Shown: piece after piece, positions 39,364 to 51,628 of the stretch | Position numbering within the stretch: position 1 is the stretch's first letter | Layout: each line of letters opens with the position of its first letter | From: Saccharum officinarum | Lineage: Eukaryota > Streptophyta > Magnoliopsida > Poales > Poaceae | DNA: 64,000 nucleotides | Reading direction: 5' to 3' | Assembly (NCBI GenBank): GCA_020631735.1 | Contig: CM036215.1 | Coordinates: 15,712,346-15,776,345, forward strand | Notes under the pieces: model-generated | The model's database searches: none | Told to the model about the DNA's origin: nothing | The model's input: the letters and a program-made list of their open reading frames with translations, nothing else | Translations under genes and position numbers: made by a program

Positions 39364-40200
39364 AAAAAAAACAACGGTGCTAGATTTGGAATTTGTTTTA
39401 AAAAATGTTAAAAAAAAACACACAGCAGCAGTGCTTGTGAACCACGTAAAAACGAGAGCTCGCCGCTGACCCAACGTGGTGATATCCGCAGCCCTGTGGT
39501 TTCGTGTGGCTGCCAGCCCATCATCTTCCCATCGGTTTGGGGCCGCACAGGCATGGTGCACTGCCACGGGACCACGTTGCCGCCCACTTGCACCGCAGGG
39601 GCTTCAGCAGCTGCTGTCCTCACTGATAGGGAGTGCTAGTACGACTAGCATGCAGTACTTGGCTGCTTGCTGATAAGAAATTTGTTGCTTCTGGTTGTCT
39701 GTCGTATGTACTGATAAAACTTATTAGCTAGTGCCACGCTGGCATTAAGAAAGCCGAAATGCATGCATATGTATACGTGCATGAGATGAGGCCGTACATA
39801 TCAACAAAAATATATGGACGATATATATACGCGTCTCCACGGATCACTGTTGTGCGTGTGTGTGCTTGTTTTGGAGGGCATCACGGATCACTGATTCGCT
39901 GCGATGGATTAATATAATGCATTGTTCCACTAGCCTAGCTATCTTCAAGTCTCTAGAACTGAATTTTTTAAAGGTTATTTGTAATCGAAATCTAAAAAGT
40001 GACTCAAAACCTTGTTTCAAACGTCAATTACTTGCAACGGAGGCAGTATATGGGATTTATTTTATAGCCTTATTTGGAGACAATCGTATTCATATCGATC
40101 CATGTGCGCTAGAGTGGATCGAAGTATAAATTAGTTAATTTTCTACCCCAATATATATGGATAGAGATAGATACTGCTGCATCCAAACAAGGCCTAAAGG
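39364..40200. other. Unassigned sequence
   Basis: No gene recognised on either strand. The short frame at 39860-40129 has no domain and lies in MITE-like AT-rich sequence. Confidence 0.35.
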
Positions 40201-40342
40201 GCTTGTTTAGCTGCACATTTATTCACCTCAATCCACGTGTATTGAAGTGAATTGAAATGGAAATTAGTTAGTTTTTCACCGTAACTCGCCTCAATATGTG
40301 TGAATTAATGTGGATATAAGTACAACCAAACAAGATAAATTA
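40201..40342. mobile_element. MITE-like repeat
   Basis: Starts GCTTGTTTAGCTGCAC and ends GTACAACCAAACAAG, an imperfect inverted pair. The interior CCTCAATCCACGTGTATTG and its partial complement CCTCAATATGTGTG resemble a common grass Tourist-like MITE. Confidence 0.5.
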
Positions 40343-40499
40343 TGTACCATCGGCCCTGCCTTCGCTCTAGGTCGTCATTGTTGTTGTAACACATATGTGC
40401 AAAGCAATGGTCTTGGTTGAAATGTCATATTATCAAGTTCAGAAAATAGTCCATTGCAGTTAAAGAACCATTACACATTTTGAGGGACTAACGAACTTA

Positions 40500-41531
40500 G
40501 GGTGTGTTTGTCTTTTGGATGAAGGGGATGGGGTGGTTCTCCCCCGATTTTTGCGTTGGGGTGGTGCCAGTTTGGCGTTTAGTAGGGATAAGGTCATCCC
40601 TGCTTTTTGTTTGGTTTGAGGGATGAGAAATCAGTGTCTACAAGCATTTAACTTGCGGTTACAGCATAGTAGTGGCATCATTTGGTGAGCGACTAAGCAT
40701 GAAGGCCAGCAACCTGTTGCTGCGGGGCAATTGGATGCGGCTTGGGTTGTTTTGTAGAAGGAACATCACCCTATGATCAAGAGCATGTAGATGCATGCTA
40801 TGTTTGGTTCTTCTAGTTCTAGACTTCAAAATGGACCATGAACATGCTGAAATTACTGCATGTTTGGAAGTATGAATCAATCGAGTGAGCTTGTATGCTA
40901 CACTCTTCAAAAAAATTTCTTGGGAAATTGGGGGGTGGCCAAGGTGGCCAATGGGTAGCTCCACCAATGTGAGGAAGGATGAGATGGAGGACTATTTTTC
41001 ACATGTTACCAATTATCAAGGTGGACCTATGTGTCATACTCTTTTTTCGCTCTTCCTCCTTTCATCTCCCAAAGCAGAGCACATCCATGGCTATAGTCCC
41101 AACTTGGCTGCCCTTCATTGGAAGCACGCTGGTACAATAGCCTTCTACCCTAACTGCCCCTTCCTTGCAGACCTAGCACCCCTCCCTCTCTAGTGCGGCA
41201 GCCTCACCCAACAGCCCCCTCGCGTGTGGGGGTGCAACTAGATTGATGCCTCAAGGAAGAAGTAATGGAAATAGAGAAGGAACAACATCGGGACGGGATA
41301 GCATGGTACCTCAGTTTTGAGGGGATGAGGATGAATGACATCTTGATAGAATATTCCTTCCTAGGGGCGGTATAGCATGGTACCTCAGTTTTGAGGGGAT
41401 GAGGATGAATGCCATCTTGATAGAATATTCTTTCCCAGGGGCGGTTTAATCCCACATGTCCCCGAACCAAACATTGGGACTAAGTGAGATATCCCACTTC
41501 GTCTCTATCCTGCCGCCCAACCAAACACACC
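40500..41531. mobile_element. Non-autonomous DNA element with 74-bp tandem duplication
   Basis: Termini GGGTGTGTTTGTC and (complement) AGGTGTGTTTGGT form an inverted pair. At 41297-41444 a 74-bp unit containing TAGCATGGTACCTCAGTTTT is present twice, differing at few positions. Open frames over this stretch have no domain. Confidence 0.45.
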
Positions 41532-42365
41532 TGTGGAAATGGTTTTTAAGTCTGTTCCATAGTAAGGACTTTCATTTTGTATAAATTCATATTAGCATAC
41601 ACTACTATAAAAATGGTTTTTGTCGATGACACTTTCACCGCTGGTTTTATAAATATCATAGGTAATGATTTTCACCGATGATTTGTAATATGAATCATTT
41701 TCACCATCAGTTTGTATTAAGAACTGGCGGTTATAATCAGTGACACCATGTCTTTGCGTATGCTTCCTCATGGTGCTGATAGGCAGGTCCCACTTGCTCG
41801 CGTGTCACCCATGATTGGCGCTCAGGCGGAGGCTCGGATCGATGGACTCACTGGTCTCCCGTGTTCTTTTCTCCTACCAGTCACAAACTCTCTCTCTCCT
41901 TCCACTTTATGTGCCAAAACCTTCTAAATAATATGGCCTATAAGCACCTGTCATTATCTCAAAGACCTTTGATGGCTATGCATATGTACCTATAGAACTT
42001 AAGAAGTCTATCGGGTGTCCTCAAGAAACCTGAATCATCCACGATCTTCCGAGCAGATCACATTATAGAGGCATTACAGTATTACAACAATTTATATAAT
42101 AATTTATATCAAAGTAAAAGTGCGAAAGTCTTATATAACATAAGTTTACAAACCATTTATTACAAACCTTACAAACCTTAAGTTTAGTTATTACAACCAT
42201 AGTAGTGGATAAGCATTAGTAACATCATACATAGCACACAAGCGGAACACATGCCCAAGGGTCACACCAATTACTCATCGTCGTCAACTTGAACAACCGT
42301 CATGCAGCATGGTGAAAAACAGACCGGCTCATGCGGTTCACCTGCAACAAGGGTTTAACAAACCC

Positions 42366-42383
42366 TGAGTACAAAAGTACTCA
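42366..42383 (-). promoter_or_regulatory. Conserved LTR hairpin (solo LTR at 41910)
   Basis: TGAGTAC, AAAA loop, GTACTCA: a 7-bp stem with a 4-nt loop. In LTR sense it follows GTTAAGTCTTGT and precedes GGGTTTG and TTGTTGCAG, as in the other three LTRs. Confidence 0.7.
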
Positions 42384-43208
42384 ACAAGACTTAACCGACG
42401 AAAAAGGAAGAGAATACTCAGGGATGCAGGCTCAGGGGATTCAAGATAAGTCTTTAGCAAGAATCAAAGTTCTTTTGCAGAAAAGCTCGCTAATAGTGTA
42501 TCCTTACTTTCAATCTTTCAAACTCAGCATTTATTATGGCTATTAACTAGGTGAGCTTATACTATAGCATTCAACTCTTAATATCCATCTCATGATTCTA
42601 AGTCCAAAGTTTCATCCATTAACTATGATGCAGGACAGTTGATCGAGTCTCCATAACCAAGGAGCAGCGACGATTCGAACTGATTATACCAGCTAGGGAT
42701 CCCTAACCACACGACATATGCATGACTCAACCTTCACTCAGATCCTCCAAAATGTGACTGGGTCCAGCGCCACCCGAGAGCATAGTACATCTCTAATCCA
42801 GCCTTTGGCCACGAGGGTGCATGATACTCTCACCGTCTCTCCATTCCTAGTGCGCAGTCGGCTGTTCATGTAATAAAATAGCCGAGGTCTTAGGCTTACC
42901 GAAGTATGCGGTCAGTTGCAAAGTCTCAACCAAGCAAGCCTACAACGAATGGTCCTTAACTGACACAATCGGAGACACTACATTAGGACTCCTTTCCCGA
43001 TGCAAGTCCACCGATCGGTCTTAGCTTATCATCATCATTATTCATTAAGTTGTTCCATAATAACCCTTTAAACTTTGTTAAACATTTTTAAAGTTTTCTC
43101 ATTAAGCAGGGTTAAGTATACTAAACATTTTCAAATAAAACAATAACAAGGATGATATTGAAGTATCAAGGATGGTAGTGCAACAATTAGGTTATCACTC
43201 AACTCCTA

Positions 43209-43481
43209 TCACCTAATGCAACAAAGCATAAGCATAAGTGACGTAAACTTTGTAAAACTCAAGATAGGGTTAAATGCATCTGGGGCTTGCCTTGGTCGGT
43301 AGAGTTGTCGGGCTCTTCGGAAGTTCCACAAATATTGAACCCAACCTCCACTAGTAACTGTCCTTCCTCGGGGACTGGTTAGACAATGTTTACCTCTTTG
43401 TTCATGGGGACTACACAAGATAACATGACATGCTTCAACATGATGAAGTAATAAACATGATGCTTGATGACGGTATGACAA
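43209..43481 (-). other. Short frame in solo LTR with GGCAAGCCCC block
   Basis: 90-codon frame. Read in another frame, acidic sequence (SEEPDNSTDQGKP) leads into AAGGCAAGCCCCAGATGCAT, the block shared with the other LTRs. Which frame, if any, is translated is unknown. Confidence 0.25.
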
Positions 43482-46246
43482 GATTAAGAACTTGAGTACA
43501 ACTTTCCTTCATGGTACAGTTACAATCCAACAAAACTAATTTAAAGGTTAACTAACCTTAACTTTGTTTTTGCCCAAGAGGTTGCATCAAACAACCACTA
43601 AGGTTATCATCATTAAAGGTTCACGTTGTTATACACTAATGACCTTCCTTAATCATATTAAGCATGATTAGCATTTCTTAAACAAGGTTAAGCATGGGCT
43701 CAAACATTAATTAAGGTGCTAAAGGTCATTAGGGTTAATGACCTAAGGTCATCACTCAACCATAAAATCACACAATTCCTAGTTTAAGAATTATTTAAAA
43801 TTATAACTTAATTAATTACTTAATTAATTAAAGCATGAATTAAAATTTAATTAAACTTTATCAAACTGATCTCAAAAATTTTGTGAAGGTATATCATGAT
43901 TAATAGAACATGCTCACAAAATTTCATAATTAATGGATTAATATTTTAATTATTAAAATTTATGAAAGATAAATTAATTAATTAATTTTTACAACATAGA
44001 AAAAGTAATCAAAAACTCAATTTCATATTTTTCCTAGATCATACATATCATGTACAGCTTGCACAAAAATTTGCATAATTCTTGGAGCTCAAATTATTTT
44101 TCTATAAATTATCAAAGAAACTGCACATTTAAGCATTTTTAGAAAATGAAAAACCATTTTCTTTTCCTTTCTGTTTTGGCCCACTGCTAGCTCCCTCAGC
44201 CCAAACCGAGCTGGGCCGGCCCAGCCGAGGCCAGGCCACGCCTTTGGCCCAGACCAGAGCTGGTCATGGTGGCTCTACTGTCCGCCGGCGGCTACCTCAC
44301 CGCGATGCAAACCCCACTAGCGGGATCCCTCTCTCTCTCTTGCATCACTTAGGACCCTAGACGAGCGCCTCCTAGACCATAGCGGACTCAACCACGGTCA
44401 TGGCGGCTCGGTGAGCCGCACACGACGACACGACGGTGGAACCGCCGTTACGGCGCGGTAGAGAAGAAACGAAGGTGAGCAACAAGTCTAGGAACTCACC
44501 ACGGACGTGATGACATGCTCAGCTGAAATGAAAAGGTGACAGAGGCGTTCTGCCCTAGTCGACGGCGATGACAACGATGCGGACACGGTGGAAGCCTGCG
44601 TTCTGGGGTGACCTAAGAAGGAAAAGGAAAACGACCACCTCGGTGAGCTTCAGTGAGTAAGGCAATCACCAAACGGGTTCAAGTTGGACGGTAGACGCAT
44701 GGAGGTGGCCTGGCCACGGAGAGCCAACCACGGTGGTGCGACTGCGGACTGCGGGGAAGACGACGGCGTGTAGAGCAACTCTGGCGGCGAGGCGAGGCAA
44801 AAGCGGGGTCAGGACGTGCGTAAGGAAATGGCGGAGGTGGCTGTGAGCTCAATTTGGGAGGATAGGCAATAGGGACGATGAATTTTTCGATGGTGGCGAG
44901 CTCGATCAAGAACAGAGAAGGAGGAAAAAGAAGGTGATAACGTCGAGCTTGGCTTTATAGTGCGGTGGGGATGACCTCAAGGCGACACGCAAGCTTGGCG
45001 CAGACACGCTGAAGCAGGAGCTAGCACTTGGATGCACCTAGAAGACCACCGGCGTCCATCGGCGGCAAGCAGGAGGTGGCAAGGGTGATTTTGAAAAAAT
45101 TACAAAATTGACAATGCGTTAGAATTCAAAATCACTTTCAAATTTTCTATAGAAGTTGAAAATCTCCAAAAATAAAAGTTGCTCAACTTTTCACACTTTA
45201 AAACTTTGCTTTAGAAAGTTTTGCCAAAATCCTTTTAGGTTTTGAAATACAAGTTTGAAATCAAAAGGGGACAAATTCTGTAATTTGGTATTTCCAAAAT
45301 TACTTCAAATTTTACATGGAAACTGTGAAAACTCAAAACACCAAAGTTGTACATCTTGACAAGACCTACAACTTTGACTTTTGGTTCACCCTCAAATTCT
45401 TTTTAGATTTTGAATTACACAAAAAGGGGTAAAATAGGGTTTTCCAGAAATCAGAGTTTTGAATCAAATTCAAACTTGATTTGGTTTCTATACTAATTGG
45501 TGATTAATTAATGATCACAACTATCATCCAAATATACCATTGAGTCAAATCACACTTGACCTACCCAATGCCACATTTGTTTGAACCAAATTGGAATTAT
45601 AAATTCATTTTAATAAACCTCCCAATTTGAATTCAAATTTGAATTGAAAAACTTAGGTCAAGTTTTGGAACTCAAATTCAACCTCAAATTTGGAGTTCAT
45701 TTTCAAATGTTGTACTTGGATTTATACACTATACTTGACACTAGTGTAAACACAGCTTACACCTCAAGGTATATAGGGCATAAACCAAGTATTTGAGATG
45801 ACATTCAAAATTAGGGTTTTTTTGGGTTCAAACACATATCATCTCAGAAGCACAATCAATCTATGAATAGAAACTTGTTTTAGTGAATGCACCTCAAGGT
45901 TAGCTAAAATAGATGCTTTGCAATGCATATGATGACATGGCCAGTTTTAGTGTCTATAACACCAGAGGTGTTGCACTTTATTCCTCTCTCCCTTTTCCTC
46001 CCTATATCTCGTGTGAGAAGCAAGGGCTATACAAAGATGTGGTGGCCCCGACGCGAGCCGAGATGGGCTAGTGGGCTCATTGTCATGGTTCACCGATCAT
46101 TGTCTAATTTTAAAAATCATTATCACCACCGGTTGGTAATACAAGCCTACAATGATAATCCATTATCACTACCGATTGGAGTCGGTGATGATAACGCTAG
46201 TTATCACCACCCATTTTCATCACCGAGGGGCGAAACTGACTATCAG

Positions 46247-46742
46247 CGTTATGGACCCAGGATACCTCACCACCTGGAGAAAGAACCTAACATAGAAGGG
46301 ACAAAGCTATTGAAGGTGAAGCCCAACCCAGATGGAGCATGTCATCAACTTGGTAAGCAAGCTACCAGCCGAGGAAGGCTTGAAGACTGACATATATATA
46401 CTCGAAGATCCAACAGGATCTGGTAGATTTTCTTGTAACCAATTAGAAAACTCATATGTAAACCGATTGGAACTCTAACTATAAACCTACCTCCAGGACT
46501 ATATAACGTGAGATAGGGAGCCTCCGATCGGTACCATGTAATTTCATAGCAATCTAGGCTAGACAAACACATCAGTGCCCCTGTAATTTTTTAGCATACG
46601 AGATAAGTGATCGATTCTCCACTGAACGTAGGGCACCCTATGCTTGAACCAGTATAAAATCTATGTCCCATATGTTATCCACATTATTCCTTGCACACAA
46701 TATGCTGACTGCATTGTCGGCGAGAATTCCTCTGATGCGACA
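46247..46742 (+). mobile_element. Possible remnant LTR of a Tat/Retand-type element
   Basis: Starts near GTTATGGACCCAGGATACC and ends near GATGCGACA. Close to the 3' end, AACGTAGGGCACCCTATGC and GAACCAGTATAAA match in order the 3' part of the LTR of element D (GGACGTAGGGCC, CGAACCAGGATAAA near 58985-59021). It lies inside the CACTA element. No clean target duplication, so the borders are uncertain. Confidence 0.45.
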
Positions 46743-47522
46743 GTGATGAGCATTCTGTAGTAGTCATATCCGATTTGTAACTAGAACTAACAAAATATCA
46801 TTTTCATAGTCGATTAGTTATTCTTCCATATTGATTAGACACATCCTTGCCCTAGGCAAATGAATTGAAATCAAAAGGTACATTTGAACAATAAATATAT
46901 AAGAAATAACAACGCACGCTACTCCACAAACTCCATCACCACTAGTTTTCATCATCGTGAAAGCGGGCAGTGATATCATTGCTGGTTCAAAACTAGCGGT
47001 GACAATAGTTCATCATCGTCGATCTGGCGTATCAACTGATGTATAATCTAGTGGTGATGAAGGACTCATCATTGCCTAGGCGGCGTTTGATCCGATGACG
47101 GTGATGAAAAGCACATCACCGCCGGTACAACATTTTGACCTGGTGGTGATGGAGAGCATCACATCATCGCTAGTGTAGTGTTTGATCCGGTGATGAAGAA
47201 GAAGAGGAGGAAGTGGGGTTTTGTATCACGCTCTTTTCACCACTAGTTCAATCCTTGAACTTGCAGTGAAACCTCTTTCTCTACCGATTGTTTAGTAGGT
47301 GGTGTAATGGAACAAAAACCGATGGCAGGTGACCTGATGATTTGGTGGTGAAAATAACCGCGAATTTCACCGCCAAATCATCTGGCAAGCCGGTGGTGAA
47401 AACAATTTTCACCACCAATTGTGTTTCATCTGCTTTCGAATTGTCGGCGAAGCATTATCACCGGCGGTTTTGGCAAAACCAGCGGTAAAAAACCTGTGGC
47501 GAAAATGAGTTCTATAGTAGTG

Positions 47523-48112
47523 GCAATTTCTAGGTTAAACAAAATGAACTAATAAGCATGTCATATCTCAAGCAAGCAAAAGAAATGTTGTGATGAAGAT
47601 CGAAAAACAGAAAATAATTGGCTAGGAATGCAAGTGCCTAATATCTGTTAGATTTCATAACACACATAATTTACATAGCACACCAATCCATCATATATAA
47701 GTTGATCACAGAGACACAGACTAGTCTGCGACCAGCCTATCCTTAACTTGGATACCAATAGCACGAAGAGAAATTAAACCCACCGATTCTCCAATATTAA
47801 AGTATAATTACGAGTATGAGAACCAAAAAAGATCAAAGAAGTAGTACGAACATATATAAGGGGAGAAATTGTCCCATATGGCCATATACGGAGTACTGTA
47901 TATCTTAGGCAGAGCATTCGGACTAAGCCGCCGGGGGTACTGTGCCCCACGGTTTCTGTTAAAAAAAAAAACCAACCGTCCAAGCAACAGTAGCAGCATG
48001 TAGTACTATGCAAGATCGTGGTCATTTTCCCTCCGTGGCACACAAGCTGGCATGCACAGGTAGCGGACTGGGCGACTGGTGCTTCCGAACCGTCGGTCGC
48101 CTTGGCACGGTA
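47523..48112. other. Unassigned sequence
   Basis: Right flank of the CACTA element; no gene or repeat recognised. The minus-strand frame at 47774-48124 has no domain. Confidence 0.35.
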
Positions 48113-48242
48113 GAGCCTGTTCATCTGCCTTATAATTTGTCTTTTTCAACTTATTTTTTTAATTAGAATAATATTTTTCTCTCATAACAAATTAGTTAAT
48201 AGTGTTTTTCAACCCGCTTATCAGCCCAGTCGAACGGGACCT
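48113..48242. mobile_element. Short hAT-like MITE
   Basis: Termini GAGCCTGTTCATCTGCCTTATA and (complement) AGGTCCCGTTCGACTGGGCTGA. Same family as 49332-49459 (interior TTTTTCTCTCATAACAAATTAG, AGTGTTTTTCA). Confidence 0.6.
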
Positions 48243-48662
48243 AGACCTAGGGCCGGCGTCGTCTCTACTGGCCTTTCTCTAGCTTGGACGGCACAGTGAT
48301 TCCTGGATATCTGTGTGTCACCGAAATATATTTATGGTGTCATCGTTTCCTCAGTCTTCACTAGGACTAGGAGCTACGTGCCGTTTGTAACTTTGTAGTA
48401 GGATATTTGTATACTACCTCCGTAAAAAAAATGCAGGTCTCGTCTTTCAATTTCAAAATTTTTAGATTTAACTAATAATGCTTATCATGCATCATAAGTA
48501 ATATTAATACTTTTTATATATAAGATCAAATTTTTAAAAAATTAACTTTGTAGTGAGATGTACATTTTTTCACCCTTGTTGTTACCCTTGGCAGGGAAGG
48601 TTATAATATGCTTCGATCATTTGCAGAGTGCCAGTTTTCTTTTTCTTTTTGCTTCCTAGTTA

Positions 48663-48753
48663 CTCCTCCTTCCGTTTCAAATTATGTCTAGATACATAAC
48701 AAATTCGATATACCAAAAAAGTAAAAACGACTCATAATTTAGAATGGCGGGAG
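48663..48753. mobile_element. Stowaway MITE, 91 bp
   Basis: Left end CTCCTCCTTCCGTTTCAAATTATG; complement of the right end CTCCCGCCATTCTAAATTATGAG. TA flanks on both sides (48661-48662, 48754-48755), as expected for Tc1/mariner-derived Stowaway elements. Confidence 0.85.
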
Positions 48754-48755
48754 TA

Positions 48756-49331
48756 TTTGCCTACTCCCTGGAGTAGGTTGATGGAAAGTCTAACAAATGA
48801 TCGCATCGGACGGCCAGGATCAAGGGAGGTGGACGATTCATATTCATGCACAATATCCACCCACACACAATTTTAACTGATCCGAATGGTTATGAAAAAG
48901 ATAAATCAATTCTCCCAGAATATGTTAAACTCCAAATGGATATCAAACATGGTACAATATGTTATATATGTTTGGATCCAAGAGAACCATTGTAAGCCAT
49001 GCATGTGATTTGTTTTTTAGCATCGAAGACTATATTATCTGTAGCATTGATTTTGGGATAATTTATACTGTGAGAAAATAATGCTATAACCTATTTCTTA
49101 TTTTGTTGAAACCAGTTATGTCAATCTATATATCGTCTCAATAATGCAGTTATTGCTTTCTGCATTGTCTATCGAAAATCTCATCAGATAGAGATGCGTA
49201 TCTGAATGCGAATACTGACAATTGATAGCACCCCAAGATCGATTATTCATATATATTATATATATAGATCTTGCGATCTTGTTATCTTAGCTTGGACAAA
49301 TTGCTGCTGGGACCAGCAGCGACCACAATTT
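48756..49331. other. Unassigned AT-rich sequence
   Basis: No gene or defined repeat recognised. Confidence 0.35.
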
Positions 49332-49459
49332 GGAGCCGTTCGGCTGAAATTATAAGCCGGCTGAAAAACACTGTTGACTGATTTTTTGTGAGAGAAAAAC
49401 ACTATTCCGACTGAAAAACAAGCTGAATAAGACGGATTATAAGCCATATGAACATGGCC
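49332..49459. mobile_element. Short hAT-like MITE
   Basis: GGAGCCGTTCGGCTGAAATTATAAGC at the left, and TTATAAGCCATATGAACATGGCC at the right as imperfect complement. Interior GTGAGAGAAAAACACTATTCC and GGCTGAAAAACACTG repeats are typical of a very common grass MITE. Confidence 0.7.
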
Positions 49460-49829
49460 TTTGTCTTATGCATGCCCCACATGATGGGACCCGATGGCTT
49501 TGTATGCTACCATGAACTCGACCACAATCCTGGGGGAAATTCATTGCAGGACAAAAAAAAAAGCGTGGTCCGGTACCGTTTTGTGTGTCCAAGTATTCCT
49601 GGCTGCTAGAGTTTCTTGCAAATGCTTTATATCATTTCGTCAAAAAAAAAGTACACGAAAGATATGAGAGGTGATGAGCTAAGCGACTTAGCTTGAGGAA
49701 AGTTCAACGAAATGGGGTCGATTTTATTTTACGTGGACGACAAAACTGTACGGTGCACTGAAGTCGTTGTCTGTGATGGAAAGATGCAAATAAATGTCTT
49801 TTGACCACCTTGTCATAACCCTCACTTTC

Positions 49830-50128
49830 AGGTTTATGTATGCGGCCAAAAACCACGAAAGGATATTCCGTGAGAATCGTTCTGAAAGGAAGATTCTTTT
49901 TTTTCTGAGCAGGGAATTTATTCCTGTTTTCTCTGTTCTGAAATTGTTGAAACGCGCGGATGAATCGGAAATGAATAATGGTCGATCATACACAACAACA
50001 TTCCCATGCATGCATGACAGACTTGAAAGGTGCAGCAAAAGTGAATTTGTTATGATGGTTAAGTTAAATTCTTTAAACAAATAGGGACGGAGTAGTTTTG
50101 TTCTTCTCTAGCCCAGAACTGATATTGT
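49830..50128. repeat. Direct duplication, copy 1 (299 bp)
   Basis: Shares with 50921-51234 the sequence from AGGTTTxTGTATG through GGATATTCCGTGAGAAT, ACAACATTCCCATGCATG, AAAGGTGCAGCAAAAGTG to GCCCAGAACTGATATTGT, with about 85-90 percent identity by eye. The frames are not conserved, so it is non-coding. Confidence 0.9.
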
Positions 50129-50920
50129 GCAGACCAACTTACATTGTGCATGTCCCCCTTTTTACTGCCCGTGTGTGGTTGTGGCTGCTTATTAGACCAG
50201 CATGGTCGTTTTTTTGCCAAATGGCTAGCGCCGGGATGCCCGCGTAGCTCGCCCCACTCCACCTCACAACGCCTTGCACGCGCACCTCGTCCTTGTCGTT
50301 ACACCCACGGCTCCTTCTCAGCGACACTGCTCCCCTCTCTCCGCGCGGGCGGGACCCGGGAGCCGGGACGAGGACGAGCACGCCCCTGTCCACGGAACCC
50401 CAGGTGCACCACACGTGCCGACCGCTGGCCCCCAGCGCACCCCATCCGCGGGGACCTAGCTCACCGCGTCCTCCGTGCCCCTATAACTCTCTGAACACAC
50501 CTATGAAACATGAAACACTTGCAACATGAAACACTTGAATGCAATATATGTCTGAAGCAGATAAAACATTTAGAACATACACTTGAAACATATGTGTGAA
50601 ACATATGCAACATTCAGATAAAATATCTGCAACTTGCAACTTGAAAACACTTACTGTAACATAAGACTGAAACATCTGAAATCATTGAAACATACTCTTG
50701 CAACATGTATGAAACATATGCAACATCCGAATAAAAAACACTTGCAAACAAACGTCTGAAAAATAGATGAAATATTTTGAATAAACACTTGCAACATGCC
50801 TCTGAAACACTTGCAACATATGCAGCATCCCGATTTACTTTTGCAGCATCCACATGAAAACTTGCAACATACCTATGAAACATCTGATATACTTGAAACA
50901 TAGGCTTGCAATATGTGAAC
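50129..50920. other. Insert between duplicated segments, with minisatellite
   Basis: The first part (50190-50470) is GC-rich with open frames on both strands but no domain. The second part (about 50500-50910) is a degenerate array of about 17-22 bp units built on GAAACACTTGCAACATA and TCTGAAACAT, some twenty copies. Such TTGCAACAT arrays are repeated in grass genomes; the class of the insert is unknown. Confidence 0.6.
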
Positions 50921-51234
50921 AGGTTTCTGTATGGGGCAAAAAAAACCACCAAAGGATATTCCGTGAGAATTGTTTTGAAAAGAAGATTCTTTTTTATTTC
51001 TGAGCAGGGGATTTGTATATTCTATTTTCTCTGTTATGAAATTGTTGAAACGGAAATGAGTAATGGTCATATATACACAACAACATTCCCATGCATGACA
51101 GATTTGAAAGGTGCAGCAAAAGTGAATTTGTTATGATAGTTAAGTTAAACTCTTCAAACAAATGTTTCGCACAAAAATCCTTCAAACAAATAGGGACGGA
51201 GTAGTCTTGTTCTCTAGCCCAGAACTGATATTGT
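50921..51234. repeat. Direct duplication, copy 2 (314 bp)
   Basis: Second copy of 49830-50128. It contains an extra short internal duplication around 51151-51190 (CTTCAAACAAAT twice). No primer-binding site or polypurine tract lies next to the copies, so they are unlikely to be LTRs. Confidence 0.9.
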
Positions 51235-51628
51235 CGACACTCAATGTCCAATTATGCTCAGTTCATTGTCCAAATGGAATGATCTCAGCTAACTGGTAGT
51301 CTATTGTAAACAAAAAAAAAACTGGTTAGTCTATCGTAATAAAAATTGTTTAGCTGGCGAATTAACCTAGCTCTTTGTGAAAGAAAATCTTTTCTCTTAG
51401 GCTAGTCTCAATGCTAGTGTTACACCAGTAGTTTTATTGCCAATAAATGATGTGGCATGCAGGCAATTATGCTACGGTCGCAACAAAATTAAGAAGCGTG
51501 AGAGTAGTAGTTGCATCTAGACGAAACAAAGAGTATCTTGTATCTAGCGCTTTGGAAAAAGAACGAAACCACGTTGAGAGAGGATCGTTTCATTCTCACA
51601 CGCTTGATTCGATCCCATGTAGCGTTAT

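Larger units (their letters stand above)
41910..45975 (-). mobile_element. Solo LTR (Tekay-like), 4066 bp, TSD CTTTA
   Basis: On the minus strand it starts TGCAACACCTCTGGTGTTA at 45975 and ends GGTTTTGGCACA at 41910. CTTTA occurs directly outside at both ends (41905-41909 and 45976-45980). No internal retroelement domain is present, so unequal recombination between two LTRs most likely left this solo LTR. It has a GC-rich core at about 44170-45060 including GCTGGGCCGGCCC, a short frame at 43209-43481 and the shared hairpin. It lies within the CACTA element, so it is the younger insertion. Confidence 0.92.
41600..47522. mobile_element. CACTA element interrupted by a solo LTR
   Basis: Starts CACTACTATA at 41600 and ends TATAGTAGTG at 47522. 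Both ends carry ACCGCTGGTTTT close to the terminus and many TCACCGCCGGT/TCACCACCGG-type subterminal repeats. Removing the 4071 bp solo LTR plus duplication leaves about 1.85 kb, without a transposase, so the element is non-autonomous. The flanking triplets (ATA left, GCA right) do not match, so the 3-bp target duplication has decayed or one end has shifted. Confidence 0.75.

Noticed and set aside
46247..46742. Confident solo LTR call with target duplication
   Set aside because: The 5-bp flanks (ATCAG and GTGAT) do not match; kept only as a low-confidence remnant.
35961..47522. One giant CACTA element from 35961 to 47522
   Set aside because: The subterminal motifs of the 47522 end match the 41600 left end (ACCGCTGGTTTT), not the 35961 end, and an unsized gap lies between.
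49830..51234. Small LTR retrotransposon with 0.3 kb LTRs
   Set aside because: TG and CA can be found near the ends, but no primer-binding site follows copy 1 and no purine tract precedes copy 2.
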